Below, one piece after another: positions 55,422-64,000 of a DNA stretch of 64,000 nucleotides. The stretch lies in NCBI GenBank assembly GCA_934661195.1, contig CAKUJD010000010.1, positions 1 through 64,000 of the forward strand, in the 5' to 3' direction. Made by a program: the position numbers and the translations under genes. Each line of letters begins with the position of its first letter. The stretch's first letter is position 1. The stretch comes from an uncultured Muribaculaceae bacterium (lineage in GTDB: Bacteria; Bacteroidota; Bacteroidia; Bacteroidales; Muribaculaceae). Under the pieces are notes generated by a model. It was given only the letters and a program-made list of their open reading frames with translations. It ran no database searches and was not told where the DNA came from.

Positions 55422-55506
55422 TACCCGGAGTGGGACTTGAACCCACACAGCCGCTATGGCTAACTGTTTTTGAAACTATCGTGTCTACCGATTCCTCCAT
55501 CCGAGC
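55422..55506 (-). tRNA. tRNA-Leu (anticodon CAA)
   Basis: 85 bases. Acceptor GCTCGGA with TCCGGGT (two G-T pairs), discriminator A. Anticodon loop TTCAAAA gives CAA. Long variable arm AGCC/GGCT and T arm GTGGG TTCAAGT CCCAC identify a leucine type II tRNA. The anticodon stem ATAGT/ACAGT has an A-A mismatch and a T-G pair. CCA not encoded. Confidence 0.8.
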
Positions 55507-55807
55507 TTATATAACTTGTTCGTTTTCTGTTGCAAATGTCTGCAACAAATGCGACTCTGTCAAGCATTTTGCGGACTTCTGTATGAACTATGCTTCTGGC
55601 TGTATGAATTTCACCGGTGCACCGATTCTGGAGCATTTTGATGCTCTTTTGGCAGTTTGGCAGTGAATAATTTCGCCCAACCGACATTATGGCGTAACTT
55701 TGCACACTTGACACCGTGGCATGCTGTTTGCTGCGGCATTGATATTAACCGCGGCACGGTTTGAGCCGTGGAGGTTCTACTGACAAAACATAAGGATTAA
55801 GAATACA
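55507..55807. other. Gap between tRNA-Leu and lon
   Basis: Contains an inverted repeat TGTTGCA/TGCAACA (55528-55547), a small hairpin GAGCAT/ATGCTC with T-run at 55631-55650, and the lon -7 element. No ORF supported. Confidence 0.5.
55695..55702 (+). promoter_or_regulatory. -7 element of lon
   Basis: TAACTTTG, about 105 bases before the ATG at 55808. Confidence 0.55.
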
Positions 55808-58255
55808 ATGATAGACTTGTTTGAGAATTTAAGCAATGATGACAGCGCTTCGCCGCAAGTGATTCCAATCTTCACCGAGATGAACGACGATGAAGACAAC
55901 GGCAAAGCGTCGGAGCGCAAAACTTTGAGCGACATTCCCATCCTCACCCTGCGCAACATGGTGATGTTTCCGGGCATGGCCATGCCAGTGGCCGTGGGCC
56001 GGCCAAAGACGCTGGCGCTGATTAAAGAGGCTCAGCGCAAAAAGCTGCCAGTGGCCGTGGTGTGCCAAATCGACAGCACTGTTGAAGATCCTGAGTTTAA
56101 CGACCTATACAGGGTGGGCACCATTGCCAACATCATAAAGATCATTGAACTGCCCGACACCACCAACGTGCTTCTACAGGGCCGCAACAGTTTTGTGCTG
56201 AATGGCATCACAGCCAAGACGCCATATCTGCGCGGCTCGGTGACCACCGTGAGGCAGACGATGCCCAAGGCCGACGACCGCGAGTTTGCCGCCCTGCTGA
56301 GCTCGATCAAAGACATAACCCACCACATGCTCGAAAACCTTGGCGACAATGCCAAGGAGCTGGCGCTGGCCATAAAGAACATCGACAGTCCGATATACTT
56401 GATGAACTTCCTGGCGTCGAACATCCCGTTTGACCCGCAGCAGAAGCAGGCCATGCTTGAGGAGTTTGACGTGAAGAAGCGCGCCTACATGCTGTATGCC
56501 TACATAAGCAAGGAGGCCCAGCTCATCGACCTGAAGGCCGACATACAGTCGCGCACCCAGCAGGAGATGTCACAGCAGCAGCGCGAGCACTTCTTGCAGC
56601 AGCAGATACGCACCATTCAGGAGGAGCTTGGCAACGGCGACGACGATTTCGCCGAACTCGACAAGCGCGCCGAAAAAAAGAACTGGAGCGAATATGCCGA
56701 AAAGCAGTATCAGAAAGAGGTGAAGAAGCTTGAGCGGCTCAACCCGCAGTCGCCCGACTATGCGGTGCAGTATGCCTACCTCGACACATTCCTGAGCCTG
56801 CCGTGGAACGACTGCACCAAGGATTCGTTTAACCTGAAGCGCGTTGAGTCGAAACTTAACCGCGACCACTACGGGCTGAAGGATGTGAAGGACCGCATAC
56901 TCGAGCACCTGTCGGTGCTGAAGTTGCGCGGCGACCTCAAGTCGCCCATCATATGCCTTTACGGCCCTCCAGGCGTGGGCAAGACATCGCTGGGCAAGTC
57001 GATTGCCGATGCCCTGCACCGCAAATACGCACGCATATCGCTGGGCGGTCTCCACGACGAGGCCGAAATCCGTGGCCACAGGCGCACTTACATTGGCGCT
57101 ATGCCAGGCCGCATCATAGAGGCTCTAGCCAAATGCGGCAGCAGCAACCCCGTGATGGTGCTTGACGAAATCGACAAGGTTGGCCAGGACTTCAAGGGCG
57201 ATCCGTCGTCGGCTCTGCTCGAGGTGCTCGACCCCGAGCAAAACAGCCACTTCCACGACAACTACCTCGACTGCGACTACGACCTGTCGAAGATTCTGTT
57301 CATTGCCACGGCCAACTCGCTGGCTGGCATATCACGCCCCCTGCTCGACCGCATGGAGGTGATAGAAATCACGGGCTACATTCCCGAGGAAAAGGTGGAA
57401 ATTGCCCGCAAGCACCTGGTGCCCAAACTGCTCGAGGAGAACGGCTTTGAGCCAAAGGAAGTGACGTTTGGCAAGCAGGTGATTAACACAATTGTGGAGA
57501 ACTATACCCGCGAAAGCGGCGTGCGCGAACTGGAGAAGAAAATCTCAAAGGTGCTGCGCAAAGTGGCTCGCGCCAAAGCATCGGGCAACGACTACCCCAC
57601 CACAATTACCGAAACCAACATTAAGGAATATCTTGGCGCGCCGGAGTATAGCCGCGACCGCTATGAGGGCAACGACTTTGCCGGCGTGGTCACCGGGCTG
57701 GCCTGGACATCGGTGGGCGGAGAGATTCTGTTTATCGAGTCGGTGCTCACAAAGGCCGGCAAGGGCGGCGAGAAGCTCACCCTCACTGGCAACCTTGGCG
57801 ATGTGATGAAGGAGTCGGCTGTAATAGCCCTGCAATACATCAAGTCGCACTGCTCGCTGTTTGGCATCGACTATGAGCTGTTTGACAAATACAACGTGCA
57901 CGTACACGTGCCCGAGGGCGCAATTCCCAAAGACGGCCCATCGGCTGGCGTGACTATGGTCACGTCGCTCGTGTCGTCGTTCACCCAGCGCAAGGTGAGG
58001 GAGCACTTGGCCATGACGGGCGAAATCACACTGCGCGGCAAGGTACTGCCCGTGGGCGGCATCAAAGAGAAAATGCTGGCGGCAAAGCGCGCCGGCATCA
58101 CCGACGTGATTTTGTGCCGCGAAAACAAGAAGGACATCGATGAAATCGACGAGATGTATCTAAAAGGCCTCACATTCCACTTTGTGGACACAATTAAAGA
58201 GGTGATTGACTACGCCCTGCTGCCCGAAAAGGTGAAAGACGCCATTGAGTTGTAA
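55808..58255 (+). CDS. lon: ATP-dependent protease Lon
   Basis: 815 aa, normal length for LonA. N-terminal substrate domain begins at LSDIPILTLRNMVMFPGMAM. AAA+ core: Walker A GPPGVGKTSLGKS, Walker B VMVLDEIDKVG, arginine-finger region SRPLLDRMEVIEI. Protease domain with catalytic serine in PKDGPSAGVTM and lysine in GGIKEKMLAAKRAG. Degrades misfolded and regulatory proteins in the cytoplasm. Own promoter and a strong terminator. Confidence 0.97.
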   Translation: MIDLFENLSNDDSASPQVIPIFTEMNDDEDNGKASERKTLSDIPILTLRNMVMFPGMAMPVAVGRPKTLALIKEAQRKKLPVAVVCQIDSTVEDPEFNDLYRVGTIANIIKIIELPDTTNVLLQGRNSFVLNGITAKTPYLRGSVTTVRQTMPKADDREFAALLSSIKDITHHMLENLGDNAKELALAIKNIDSPIYLMNFLASNIPFDPQQKQAMLEEFDVKKRAYMLYAYISKEAQLIDLKADIQSRTQQEMSQQQREHFLQQQIRTIQEELGNGDDDFAELDKRAEKKNWSEYAEKQYQKEVKKLERLNPQSPDYAVQYAYLDTFLSLPWNDCTKDSFNLKRVESKLNRDHYGLKDVKDRILEHLSVLKLRGDLKSPIICLYGPPGVGKTSLGKSIADALHRKYARISLGGLHDEAEIRGHRRTYIGAMPGRIIEALAKCGSSNPVMVLDEIDKVGQDFKGDPSSALLEVLDPEQNSHFHDNYLDCDYDLSKILFIATANSLAGISRPLLDRMEVIEITGYIPEEKVEIARKHLVPKLLEENGFEPKEVTFGKQVINTIVENYTRESGVRELEKKISKVLRKVARAKASGNDYPTTITETNIKEYLGAPEYSRDRYEGNDFAGVVTGLAWTSVGGEILFIESVLTKAGKGGEKLTLTGNLGDVMKESAVIALQYIKSHCSLFGIDYELFDKYNVHVHVPEGAIPKDGPSAGVTMVTSLVSSFTQRKVREHLAMTGEITLRGKVLPVGGIKEKMLAAKRAGITDVILCRENKKDIDEIDEMYLKGLTFHFVDTIKEVIDYALLPEKVKDAIEL

Positions 58256-58286
58256 AAAAGTTCTCAGGCAACATATATATGCCCGG

Positions 58287-58331
58287 CAAAGGCGCAAGTG
58301 GACTAAAACTTGCGCCTTTGCTTTTATTTTT
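58287..58331 (+). terminator. Intrinsic terminator of lon
   Basis: AAAGGCGCAAGT (58288-58299) with ACTTGCGCCTTT (58308-58319), then a T-rich tract. Confidence 0.8.
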
Positions 58332-58332
58332 G

Positions 58333-58340
58333 TAAGTTTG
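58333..58340 (+). promoter_or_regulatory. -7 element of the PP2C-like gene
   Basis: TAAGTTTG, 36 bases before the ATG at 58376 and right after the lon terminator. Confidence 0.55.
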
Positions 58341-58375
58341 CGTTGGTAAATATACGTACATTAAACGAAGATAAA

Positions 58376-59386
58376 ATGAATTGTTCAGTTAGCAACTATT
58401 ATACAGGTGATTCCGAGGGTATTTGCATATATCCTCAACCAGGCGACGAGTCGTTTGCCTCAGCAAGGCTTATGATGATGTGCGACAGCGAAGAGATGCT
58501 AAACTCGCTCGTAGAGCGACTATATCCATATGTGAGCGGCGACAAGCAGATTACCGCCACTGCATTCAACGAAGCCCTCGATGAGGCCTTGCATGCCGAC
58601 GGCAACCGCAAGTCGTGCCAATTGGCGCTGCTGGCCTTCCACAAAGGCGGCTGCCTTGCAGCTCAGATGGGCAACAGCCGCATTATGCAAGTGAGGTGCG
58701 ATGCCGAAGAGGCCCCGTCGGTAGAATATGACTCCCGCGACCAAGTGCTCGACATCTACAGTTCGAAAGCCAAGATAGAGTTGATCAACGACCTGAAGGC
58801 AGGCGACAGGTTTGCAATGTTTGCCGCCGAAAAACTGACACCAAGCAAAGCAGCACGCATAATGAGCAGCCCGACTGGTGGCGACGAGCCTCAACGGCTG
58901 GCCAAACTAAGCCAAATGCAGGCCGAAGCCGGCAGCAGCAATTTCGTGGTGATGTGCCACATCGATGAAGTGAGCGGCGTCAATCCGCTGGCCAACATCA
59001 AGGACTTGAACCCAAAGTGGTTCATATTAGCCCTGGTGCTGCTTGTGGCCATTGCCATAGGCGCAATATTTTCGCTGAACGGAGGCCTATTCGCCTCCAG
59101 CGACCAAGCAGCGGTAACCGACTCCACCCAAATGGATTCGCTGCAGAACTCCCAAGACTCAATAGTGCCAACCAACGCCAATGTTGACTCATCGGCCCCG
59201 CTGCGCGCCGACACGCTCAAGTCGTTCAAAGAAAAAGCCATTGTGCCACAAGACACAATGAGCATAAAGGAAGTGCACAGCACCGCCACCGACGAGACTG
59301 AGCAACACGAGCACAAAACCAGCGAGCCAAACTCAGAGCCTGCTCCCGCCGAGCCGGCGACCTCCGAGCCTGTCACAGGCGAGTGA
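58376..59386 (+). CDS. Degenerate PP2C-like membrane protein
   Basis: 336 aa from MNCSVSNYYTGDSEG. Residues 1-200 follow a PPM/PP2C pattern: GGCLAAQMGNSRIMQVR resembles the GDSRxY strand, LKAGDRFAMFAAE the GDxxLLxSDG strand, and SSNFVVMCH the DNxTxxxV strand. The metal aspartates are replaced, so it should not be an active phosphatase. One membrane helix at 215-233, then an acidic, Pro/Ser/Glu-rich tail outside. Perhaps a pseudophosphatase sensor; inference. Confidence 0.65.
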   Translation: MNCSVSNYYTGDSEGICIYPQPGDESFASARLMMMCDSEEMLNSLVERLYPYVSGDKQITATAFNEALDEALHADGNRKSCQLALLAFHKGGCLAAQMGNSRIMQVRCDAEEAPSVEYDSRDQVLDIYSSKAKIELINDLKAGDRFAMFAAEKLTPSKAARIMSSPTGGDEPQRLAKLSQMQAEAGSSNFVVMCHIDEVSGVNPLANIKDLNPKWFILALVLLVAIAIGAIFSLNGGLFASSDQAAVTDSTQMDSLQNSQDSIVPTNANVDSSAPLRADTLKSFKEKAIVPQDTMSIKEVHSTATDETEQHEHKTSEPNSEPAPAEPATSEPVTGE

Positions 59387-59413
59387 CAACAAAAAAAGAG
59401 TCCAAAGCATACA

Positions 59414-60424
59414 TCAACTGTTTTTGCGGTAGCTGGATATGGCCAGCAAATTGATGACGAGTGCAGCCACAGTCAGGGCCACAACGTGGTGGGCTATGCT
59501 GTGAAAATCGCCTCCGCGCACAAACACCGTGCGTATGGCATCGATGAAATAGTGCATAGGGTTGACATAGGTAGTGACATAGGCCCATTGCGGCATCGAC
59601 CGTACAGGCGTGAACAGCCCGCTTAGCAGCATTAGGCACGCCACAGTGAACCACATCACAAACACCGCCTGCTGCATGGTGTCGTTGCAGTTCGACACAA
59701 GTATGCCAAACCCGCTGAAAAACAGTGCCAGCAGCATTGCCAGCATATAGACCAGCACCAAATTGCCAGCCGATGTGATGCCATATAGCACCCAGGCTAT
59801 CACAAGGCACACCGACATCACCTCCAGAGCTATGATCCAATAGGGAATGAGTTTGCCCAAAATGAATGTAAATTTGCCCACAGGAGTCACATTAATGGCC
59901 TCGATTGTGCCCTTCTCCTTTTCACTCACGATATTGAGCGCCGGCAAAAAGCCGCACATCAGCATAACCAGTATGTCAACAAGCGACGGGATCATAAACA
60001 GTTTGTAATTCAAGTGCTTGTTATATAAGTATAACGACGAACCTTGGATTGTAGCTCAGCCACGTCCTGATCAAGATTCATTGCCGCTATGCTCGACATA
60101 TAGGCATTGCCCATGCTGCCCTTGGTGCCGTTGACGGCATTGGCTGCAATCAGCACTTGCGGAGTCTTGCCCAAGACGATATCTTTTTCATAGCCATGCG
60201 GAATCTCCACTATCAGGTCGGCCTTGAAGTCGTCGACATCGGCCAGGGCATCGCCATAGCAGTCCTTCATGCCAAGGAACTTGAAGTAGCGGGAGGCGGC
60301 TATGCGGTTAACAAAACGTCCCGACATGGTGCTGTGGTCATTGTCCACCACCTCAACGGCTATGTTTGTCACCTCCATGTTCATCACCCACGGCATCACG
60401 CACATTATCGTTACGGGAAACTCT
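59414..60424 (-). pseudogene. ABC-2 type transporter permease, truncated and frameshifted
   Basis: The C-terminal part (59414-60013) carries KEKGTIEAINVTPVGKFTFI and several helices, as in YhhJ/YbhS permeases. The N-terminal part (60010 to about 60424) reads VMPWVMNMEVTNIAVEVVDN in another frame. Removing two bases near 60029 restores a continuous RRYLYNKHLNYKLFMIP. The first 20 or so residues, with helix 1, are missing, cut at the AraC fragment. Both defects make it a pseudogene. Once part of an ABC efflux system. Confidence 0.75.
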
Positions 60425-60861
60425 CTATGATAAGGTCGGGCCACTTTGGCCAGAATGTGGGACACGGACTGATAACGGCCATCACCAATGCCTATTGCGA
60501 TGTGTTTGCAGACCAGCAGATGGTGAACTGGGCCAACAGCGTAGCCAAAAACACCTTCGACCGCTTCATACGCCTTGTCAACCAAAATTGCACCCAGCAG
60601 CGGCGAATCGGGTTCCACGCCCGAAAGCTTTGCCTCATCGAACGCTACCTTGGCACTCTAATACGTCAGGTAAGCGGAATCACTGCCAAGGAGTGGATCG
60701 ACCGCGCCACCATAACGGCTGCGAAAGTGATGCTTAGGCATAGCGATGTGCCAATCACGACTCTTGCCGAAAAGCTGAATTTTGCCAACCCAAGTTTTTT
60801 CTGCAAATATTTTAAGCGGCTCACAGGCATCACGCCGCAAGCCTACCGCAACATTCAGTGA
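60425..60861 (+). pseudogene. AraC-family regulator, C-terminal fragment
   Basis: About 145 codons. Helix-turn-helix pair at the C-terminus: GTLIRQVSGITAKEWIDRA, then ITTLAEKLNFANPSFFCKYF and FKRLTGITPQAYRN. The sensor domain is cut, and the frame runs on upstream into the antisense of the permease without meaning. No start codon or promoter is apparent. The fragment abuts the truncated permease. Confidence 0.7.
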
Positions 60862-60910
60862 AACGATTCTAAAATTATGCAAATGTTATAGCTTTGTGGT
60901 GAAAAGTGAG

Positions 60911-60918
60911 TATATTTG
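60911..60918 (+). promoter_or_regulatory. -7 element of the thiamine operon
   Basis: TATATTTG, transcription start expected near 60924, right at the first stem of the TPP riboswitch. Confidence 0.65.
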
Positions 60919-60924
60919 CAGTCG

Positions 60925-61000
60925 ACAAAGGGGTGCCATTGTGTGATGGCTGAGATCATACCCTGTGACCTGATGCGGACAATGCCGCCGTAGGGATTGT
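60925..61000 (+). ncRNA. TPP riboswitch (THI box)
   Basis: The conserved cores are present: GGGGTGCC, TGGCTGAGATCATACCC, GACCTGATGCGG and TGCCGCCGTAGGGA. The outer P1 helix is ACAA (60925-60928) with TTGT (60997-61000). It binds thiamine pyrophosphate and should repress the thi genes downstream when TPP is abundant. Confidence 0.93.
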
Positions 61001-61083
61001 TAAGAGTATTTTTTCACATTATCGAGGCTACACCAAGAAACCATCGCCCCACTCCACACACACCGCTTTGTCATAATAGTTGG

Positions 61084-61112
61084 GCTGCGCACGCGCGCAG
61101 CGGTTATTTTTT
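61084..61112 (+). terminator. Attenuator-type terminator between riboswitch and thiD
   Basis: GCTGCGC (61084-61090) with GCGCAGC (61095-61101), then GGTTATTTTTT. Its place between aptamer and first gene suggests transcriptional control, though no clear antiterminator was traced. Confidence 0.65.
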
Positions 61113-61121
61113 GATCAACTT

Positions 61122-61961
61122 ATGGCACAATACGCTACCACACTCTCTATTGCAGGCTCCGACAGCAGCGGAGGCGCAGGCATCCAGGCCGACCTGAAGA
61201 CATTTTCGGCCCTGGGCACCTATGGAATGACCGCAATCACAGCCGTCACGGCGCAAAACACCACTGGAGTCAGCAGCATTATGCCTGTCACCCCACAAGT
61301 GGTGGCCGGCCAAATCGATGCTGTGTTCAGCGACATCAGCCCCTACGCGGTGAAGATAGGCATGCTCATGAATTCGCAAATCATCATGGCCGTTGCAGAT
61401 TGCTTGCAGCGCTGGAAACCGCGGCACATAGTGCTCGACCCAGTAATGATAGCCACATCGGGCAGCCGTCTGATCGATGATGAGGCCATCGCCACGCTCA
61501 TTTCAAAGCTGCTGCCCATTGCCACAGTGGTCACGCCCAACAGGCCCGAGGCCGAGTGCATTGCCGGCGGGGGCATAAACATTTGCGATGCTGCCAGCGC
61601 AAAGGCAGCGGCCCAAGCCATATTGGCTCTCGGCGCAAAGGCAGTGCTAATCAAAGGCGGCCACATCGACGCACGCAACGGGCAAATGACCGACTACCTA
61701 TTTAGCAAAGGCTGTGATGAGCCCGAGGTGTTTACCGCCAAGAGGGTTGACACGCGCAACACTCACGGCACGGGCTGCACCCTGTCGTCGGCCATTGCGG
61801 CCGAACTGGCCAAGGGGCACACGCTCTCCGAGGCCGTCGGGCTTGCCAAGCAATACCTTAGCAAAGCTATCGAAGCAGGAGCAAACGTAAGCGTGGGGCA
61901 TGGGCACGGACCTGTGAACCATCTGTTTGACCCCATTCCATTAAATGCAAACTATAAATAA
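61122..61961 (+). CDS. thiD: Hydroxymethylpyrimidine/phosphomethylpyrimidine kinase
   Basis: 279 aa from MAQYATTLSIAGSDSSGGAG, ribokinase fold. ADLKTFSALGTYGMTAITAVTAQNT is typical ThiD; the anion-hole motif is DTRNTHGTGCTLSSAIAAELAKG. Phosphorylates HMP and HMP-phosphate to HMP-pyrophosphate for thiamine synthesis. First gene after the riboswitch; the frame is open 14 codons upstream but the attenuator lies there. Confidence 0.95.
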   Translation: MAQYATTLSIAGSDSSGGAGIQADLKTFSALGTYGMTAITAVTAQNTTGVSSIMPVTPQVVAGQIDAVFSDISPYAVKIGMLMNSQIIMAVADCLQRWKPRHIVLDPVMIATSGSRLIDDEAIATLISKLLPIATVVTPNRPEAECIAGGGINICDAASAKAAAQAILALGAKAVLIKGGHIDARNGQMTDYLFSKGCDEPEVFTAKRVDTRNTHGTGCTLSSAIAAELAKGHTLSEAVGLAKQYLSKAIEAGANVSVGHGHGPVNHLFDPIPLNANYK

Positions 61962-61982
61962 AAATTTCACAAAATAAGCGAT

Positions 61983-62186
61983 ATGAAAGTTACAGTTAAC
62001 GACAAGACAATTGAAGTGGCCGACGGCTGCACAGTGAAGGACGTGATCGAAGCCATTCCGCAAATGCCCAAAGCGGGGTTTGCTGTGGCTGTTGACAGCG
62101 ATGTGGTGCCCCAAAGCGAGTGGAACACGCACAAAGTGAACGACGGTGCGCAAATCACCGTGATTAAAGCATTCTACGGCGGCTGA
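61983..62186 (+). CDS. thiS: Thiamine sulfur-carrier protein ThiS
   Basis: 67 aa ubiquitin-like protein ending FYGG; the C-terminal Gly-Gly is where the thiocarboxylate forms. Sulfur donor to thiazole synthase ThiG, which is encoded three genes downstream. Its stop overlaps the next start (TGATG). Confidence 0.95.
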   Translation: MKVTVNDKTIEVADGCTVKDVIEAIPQMPKAGFAVAVDSDVVPQSEWNTHKVNDGAQITVIKAFYGG

Positions 62187-62770
62187 TGCGGCTGATTGCA
62201 ATCACGCCTGAATATCCGTTTGATGGCGAGGCAAAAGCCATTGAACGCATAATCGAGGCAGGATTCTTCCGCGTACACCTGCGCATGCCGCAAGCCACCG
62301 ATGCGGAAGCCATAAGCGTGATGCAGAATATTAGGCCCGAGCTATACAGCCGCATCACGCTGGCCTCACACTACGAGGCGCTGGCCGGCAAGTTTGCCTT
62401 TGGTGGCGTTCATATTAAGGCCGGCATGGACTTCAACTCGCCACAATGGCGTGGAATGAGCAAATCGCGGTCGTATCACCGCGGCGACTCTTTTGACGAC
62501 ATTGAGCGTTACGACTACGCATTTCTGTCGCCAGTGCAAGACAGCATCTCAAAGCAAGGCTACCAGGCAGCCTTCACCCGCTGCGAACTGAGGTGCATCC
62601 TTGCCAGCGAGCGTTTGCGCAGCCGCCTGGTGGCACTTGGCGGCGTCACGGCCGGCAGCATTCATTGGCTTTGCGATGTGGGGTTCACTGGTGCTGCTTT
62701 TTTGGGCTATCTGAAAGCCGACACCGATGAGTTGGGCGAGCGGCTGAACGACATTAAACAATCACTTTAA
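62186..62770 (+). CDS. ThiE/TenI-like thiamine-phosphate synthase paralogue
   Basis: 194 aa TIM barrel. MRLIAITPEYPFDG, FGGVHIKAGMD, YAFLSPVQDSISKQGY and LVALGGVTAGSIHWL follow the ThiE/TenI fold, but the usual KxRxK and phosphate contacts of ThiE are weak (VHLRMP). Closer to TenI-like paralogues that act on thiazole tautomers. Sits between thiS and the canonical thiE, overlapping thiS by one base. Confidence 0.8.
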   Translation: MRLIAITPEYPFDGEAKAIERIIEAGFFRVHLRMPQATDAEAISVMQNIRPELYSRITLASHYEALAGKFAFGGVHIKAGMDFNSPQWRGMSKSRSYHRGDSFDDIERYDYAFLSPVQDSISKQGYQAAFTRCELRCILASERLRSRLVALGGVTAGSIHWLCDVGFTGAAFLGYLKADTDELGERLNDIKQSL

Positions 62771-62785
62771 TAATGCAATCATAAA

Positions 62786-63430
62786 ATGCTACAATTCATA
62801 ACTAACGCACAGTCGTACGACGGCATTGTCCAGCAAGTGCGGCAAGTGCTTGACGGCGGCTGCAAATGGATACAGCTGCGCATGAAGGGCGCTGACCGCC
62901 AAAGCATAGAGGAGACCGCCAGAGTGCTAAAGCCCATGTGCAAAGAGCATGAGGCGATACTCGTGGTCGACGATGAGGTGCAAATAGCCAAAGACCTTGA
63001 ACTTGACGGCGTGCATCTGGGCAAGCACGACATGGACCCTCTTGAGGCTCGCGAGCTGCTGGGTTCCGAGCCGATAATCGGGGCCACGGCCAACACATTC
63101 GACGACATAAAGCGGCTGCCGCGCGTGGCCATCGACTACATCGGCCTCGGCCCATACCGCTACACCACCACAAAGCAAAACCTCAGCCCCGTGATTGGAA
63201 TCGACGGCTACAAGAAAATAATGGAGCAGTATGCCATGACCGACATCGAGCACCCTATTGTGGCCATTGGCGGAATCACCATCGACGACATCGAGCCGAT
63301 AATGGCAACGGGAGTGCATGGAGTGGCTGTGTCGGGCTCCATAATCAGGGCCAGCGACCCCACTGCGGCCACCTGCCAGATGCTGCAGTTGCTTGAACGC
63401 ATCACAGCCAGCCGCAAACTCAATTTTTAA
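62786..63430 (+). CDS. thiE: Thiamine-phosphate synthase
   Basis: 214 aa. QLRMKGADRQSIEETARVL, LVVDDEVQIAKDLELDGVHLGKHDM, IIGATANTFDDIKR, YIGLGPYRYTTTKQN and VAIGGITIDDIEPIMATGVHGVAVSGSII match ThiE. Couples HMP-PP with thiazole phosphate to form thiamine phosphate. Downstream of the ThiE-like paralogue in the thi operon. Confidence 0.95.
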   Translation: MLQFITNAQSYDGIVQQVRQVLDGGCKWIQLRMKGADRQSIEETARVLKPMCKEHEAILVVDDEVQIAKDLELDGVHLGKHDMDPLEARELLGSEPIIGATANTFDDIKRLPRVAIDYIGLGPYRYTTTKQNLSPVIGIDGYKKIMEQYAMTDIEHPIVAIGGITIDDIEPIMATGVHGVAVSGSIIRASDPTAATCQMLQLLERITASRKLNF

Positions 63431-63457
63431 GACTACTTACAAAACCACTATATTTAT

Positions 63458-64000
63458 ATGAACAACGACATTCTGAAAATCGGAAACCGCGAGTTCTGCT
63501 CGCGCCTGTTTGTTGGCACAGGCAAATTCTCGTCAAGCCAACTGATGCTCGACGCCATCGTGGCGTCCGACACCGAAATGGTGACCGTGGCTATGAAGCG
63601 CATCAACATGAGCGATGAGGCACACGACGAAATGCTGACGCACATCAACCGCGACAAGGTGCAGTTCCTGCCCAACACATCAGGCACACGCAATGCCAAA
63701 GAGGCCATACTGGCCGCCAAACTGAGCCGCGAGGTGTTTGGCACCAACTTCATCAAACTCGAAATCCACCCCAATCCAAAGTATCTGCTCCCCGACCCCA
63801 TCGAAACGCTGAAGGCCACCGAAGAGCTGGCCAAACTCGGCTTTATTGTGTTGCCATACATCCAGGCCGACCCCGTGCTGTGCAAGCGTCTTGAAGATGC
63901 CGGCACAGCTGCCGTGATGCCATTGGGAGCACCCATCGGCACCAACAAGGGGCTCACCACCCGCGACATGATAAAGATAATCATCGACGAGTCGAATGTG
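63458..64000 (+). CDS. thiG: Thiazole synthase ThiG, partial at window edge
   Basis: 181 codons visible; runs past base 64000. [59 protein letters not shown] and [15 protein letters not shown] are ThiG motifs. The imine-forming lysine is in IKLE. Uses ThiS thiocarboxylate, DXP and dehydroglycine (from ThiH) to build the thiazole. thiC, thiH and thiF probably follow outside the window. Confidence 0.96.
   Translation, partial: MNNDILKIGNREFCSRLFVGTGKFSSSQLMLDAIVASDTEMVTVAMKRINMSDEAHDEMLTHINRDKVQFLPNTSGTRNAKEAILAAKLSREVFGTNFIKLEIHPNPKYLLPDPIETLKATEELAKLGFIVLPYIQADPVLCKRLEDAGTAAVMPLGAPIGTNKGLTTRDMIKIIIDESNV

Noticed and set aside
55318..55500. 60-codon minus-strand ORF overlapping tRNA-Leu
   Set aside because: It lies across the tRNA gene and has no start signal.
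60157..60424. Upstream extension of the AraC frame
   Set aside because: This part is antisense of the permease and shows no AraC sensor pattern; the frame is open by chance.

Overview
The window looks like a chromosomal stretch of a Bacteroidales bacterium, most likely Muribaculaceae or Prevotellaceae. The lineage call is inferred from family content (DUF4290, DUF4301, a lysine-type short SerA, an archaeal-type ProS, a lipoprotein with a DUF3298-like region) and from repeated promoter matches to the Bacteroidota -7 element TAnnTTTG. Shine-Dalgarno sequences are nearly absent, with one clear exception at 6101-6110. Gene density is high and operons are short.

Layout. 1-6.9 kb: DUF3298-like lipoprotein, rsmG, an MBL-fold hydrolase, recQ, a TPR/PD40 protein and a PHP phosphatase. 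7-11.1 kb: serC-serA (minus), gdhA and tRNA-Glu(CUC). 11.3-15.2 kb: one ORF that joins an ECF sigma factor, a membrane helix, a long periplasmic-type linker and an outer-membrane beta-barrel, followed by a radical SAM/SPASM protein and a Gfo/Idh oxidoreductase. 15.2-31 kb: ABC-F ATPase, an AT-rich YiiX-like protein, wecB, tsaB-DUF4290-rimM, an OmpA-family protein, proS, a Wzx-type flippase with a GT4 glycosyltransferase, superoxide reductase, orphan vsr, and addB-rlmH. 31-35.5 kb: a Lys/Ala-rich lipoprotein, a YugP-type peptidase, hisS and a C1 peptidase.

35.6-42.7 kb is a decayed prophage. It keeps tail genes with a -1 frameshift signal, a deletion that joins the start of a tape-measure gene to a truncated MuF head protein carrying two C-terminal toxin-like domains, an endolysin, a HicB-like orphan and a scaffold-like fragment. 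42.8-53.8 kb returns to housekeeping: holB, ligA, a RelA-type enzyme with a lost HD centre, DUF4301, thioredoxin, nadC, a HAD phosphatase and a COG2509 flavoprotein. 53.8-55.4 kb is an AT-rich cluster of small membrane proteins and a lipoprotein beside tRNA-Leu(CAA). 55.8-59.4 kb holds lon and a degenerate PP2C-like membrane protein. 59.4-60.9 kb holds two truncated genes (ABC permease, AraC regulator) that abut head to head. 60.9-64 kb is a thiamine operon under a TPP riboswitch: thiD, thiS, a ThiE/TenI-like gene, thiE and thiG, which runs off the window.

The strongest candidate for something new is the sigma factor fused to a barrel (11349-13022). A single polypeptide appears to carry an outer-membrane sensor and the transcription factor it would control. 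The two-toxin MuF protein (38170-40140) is second.
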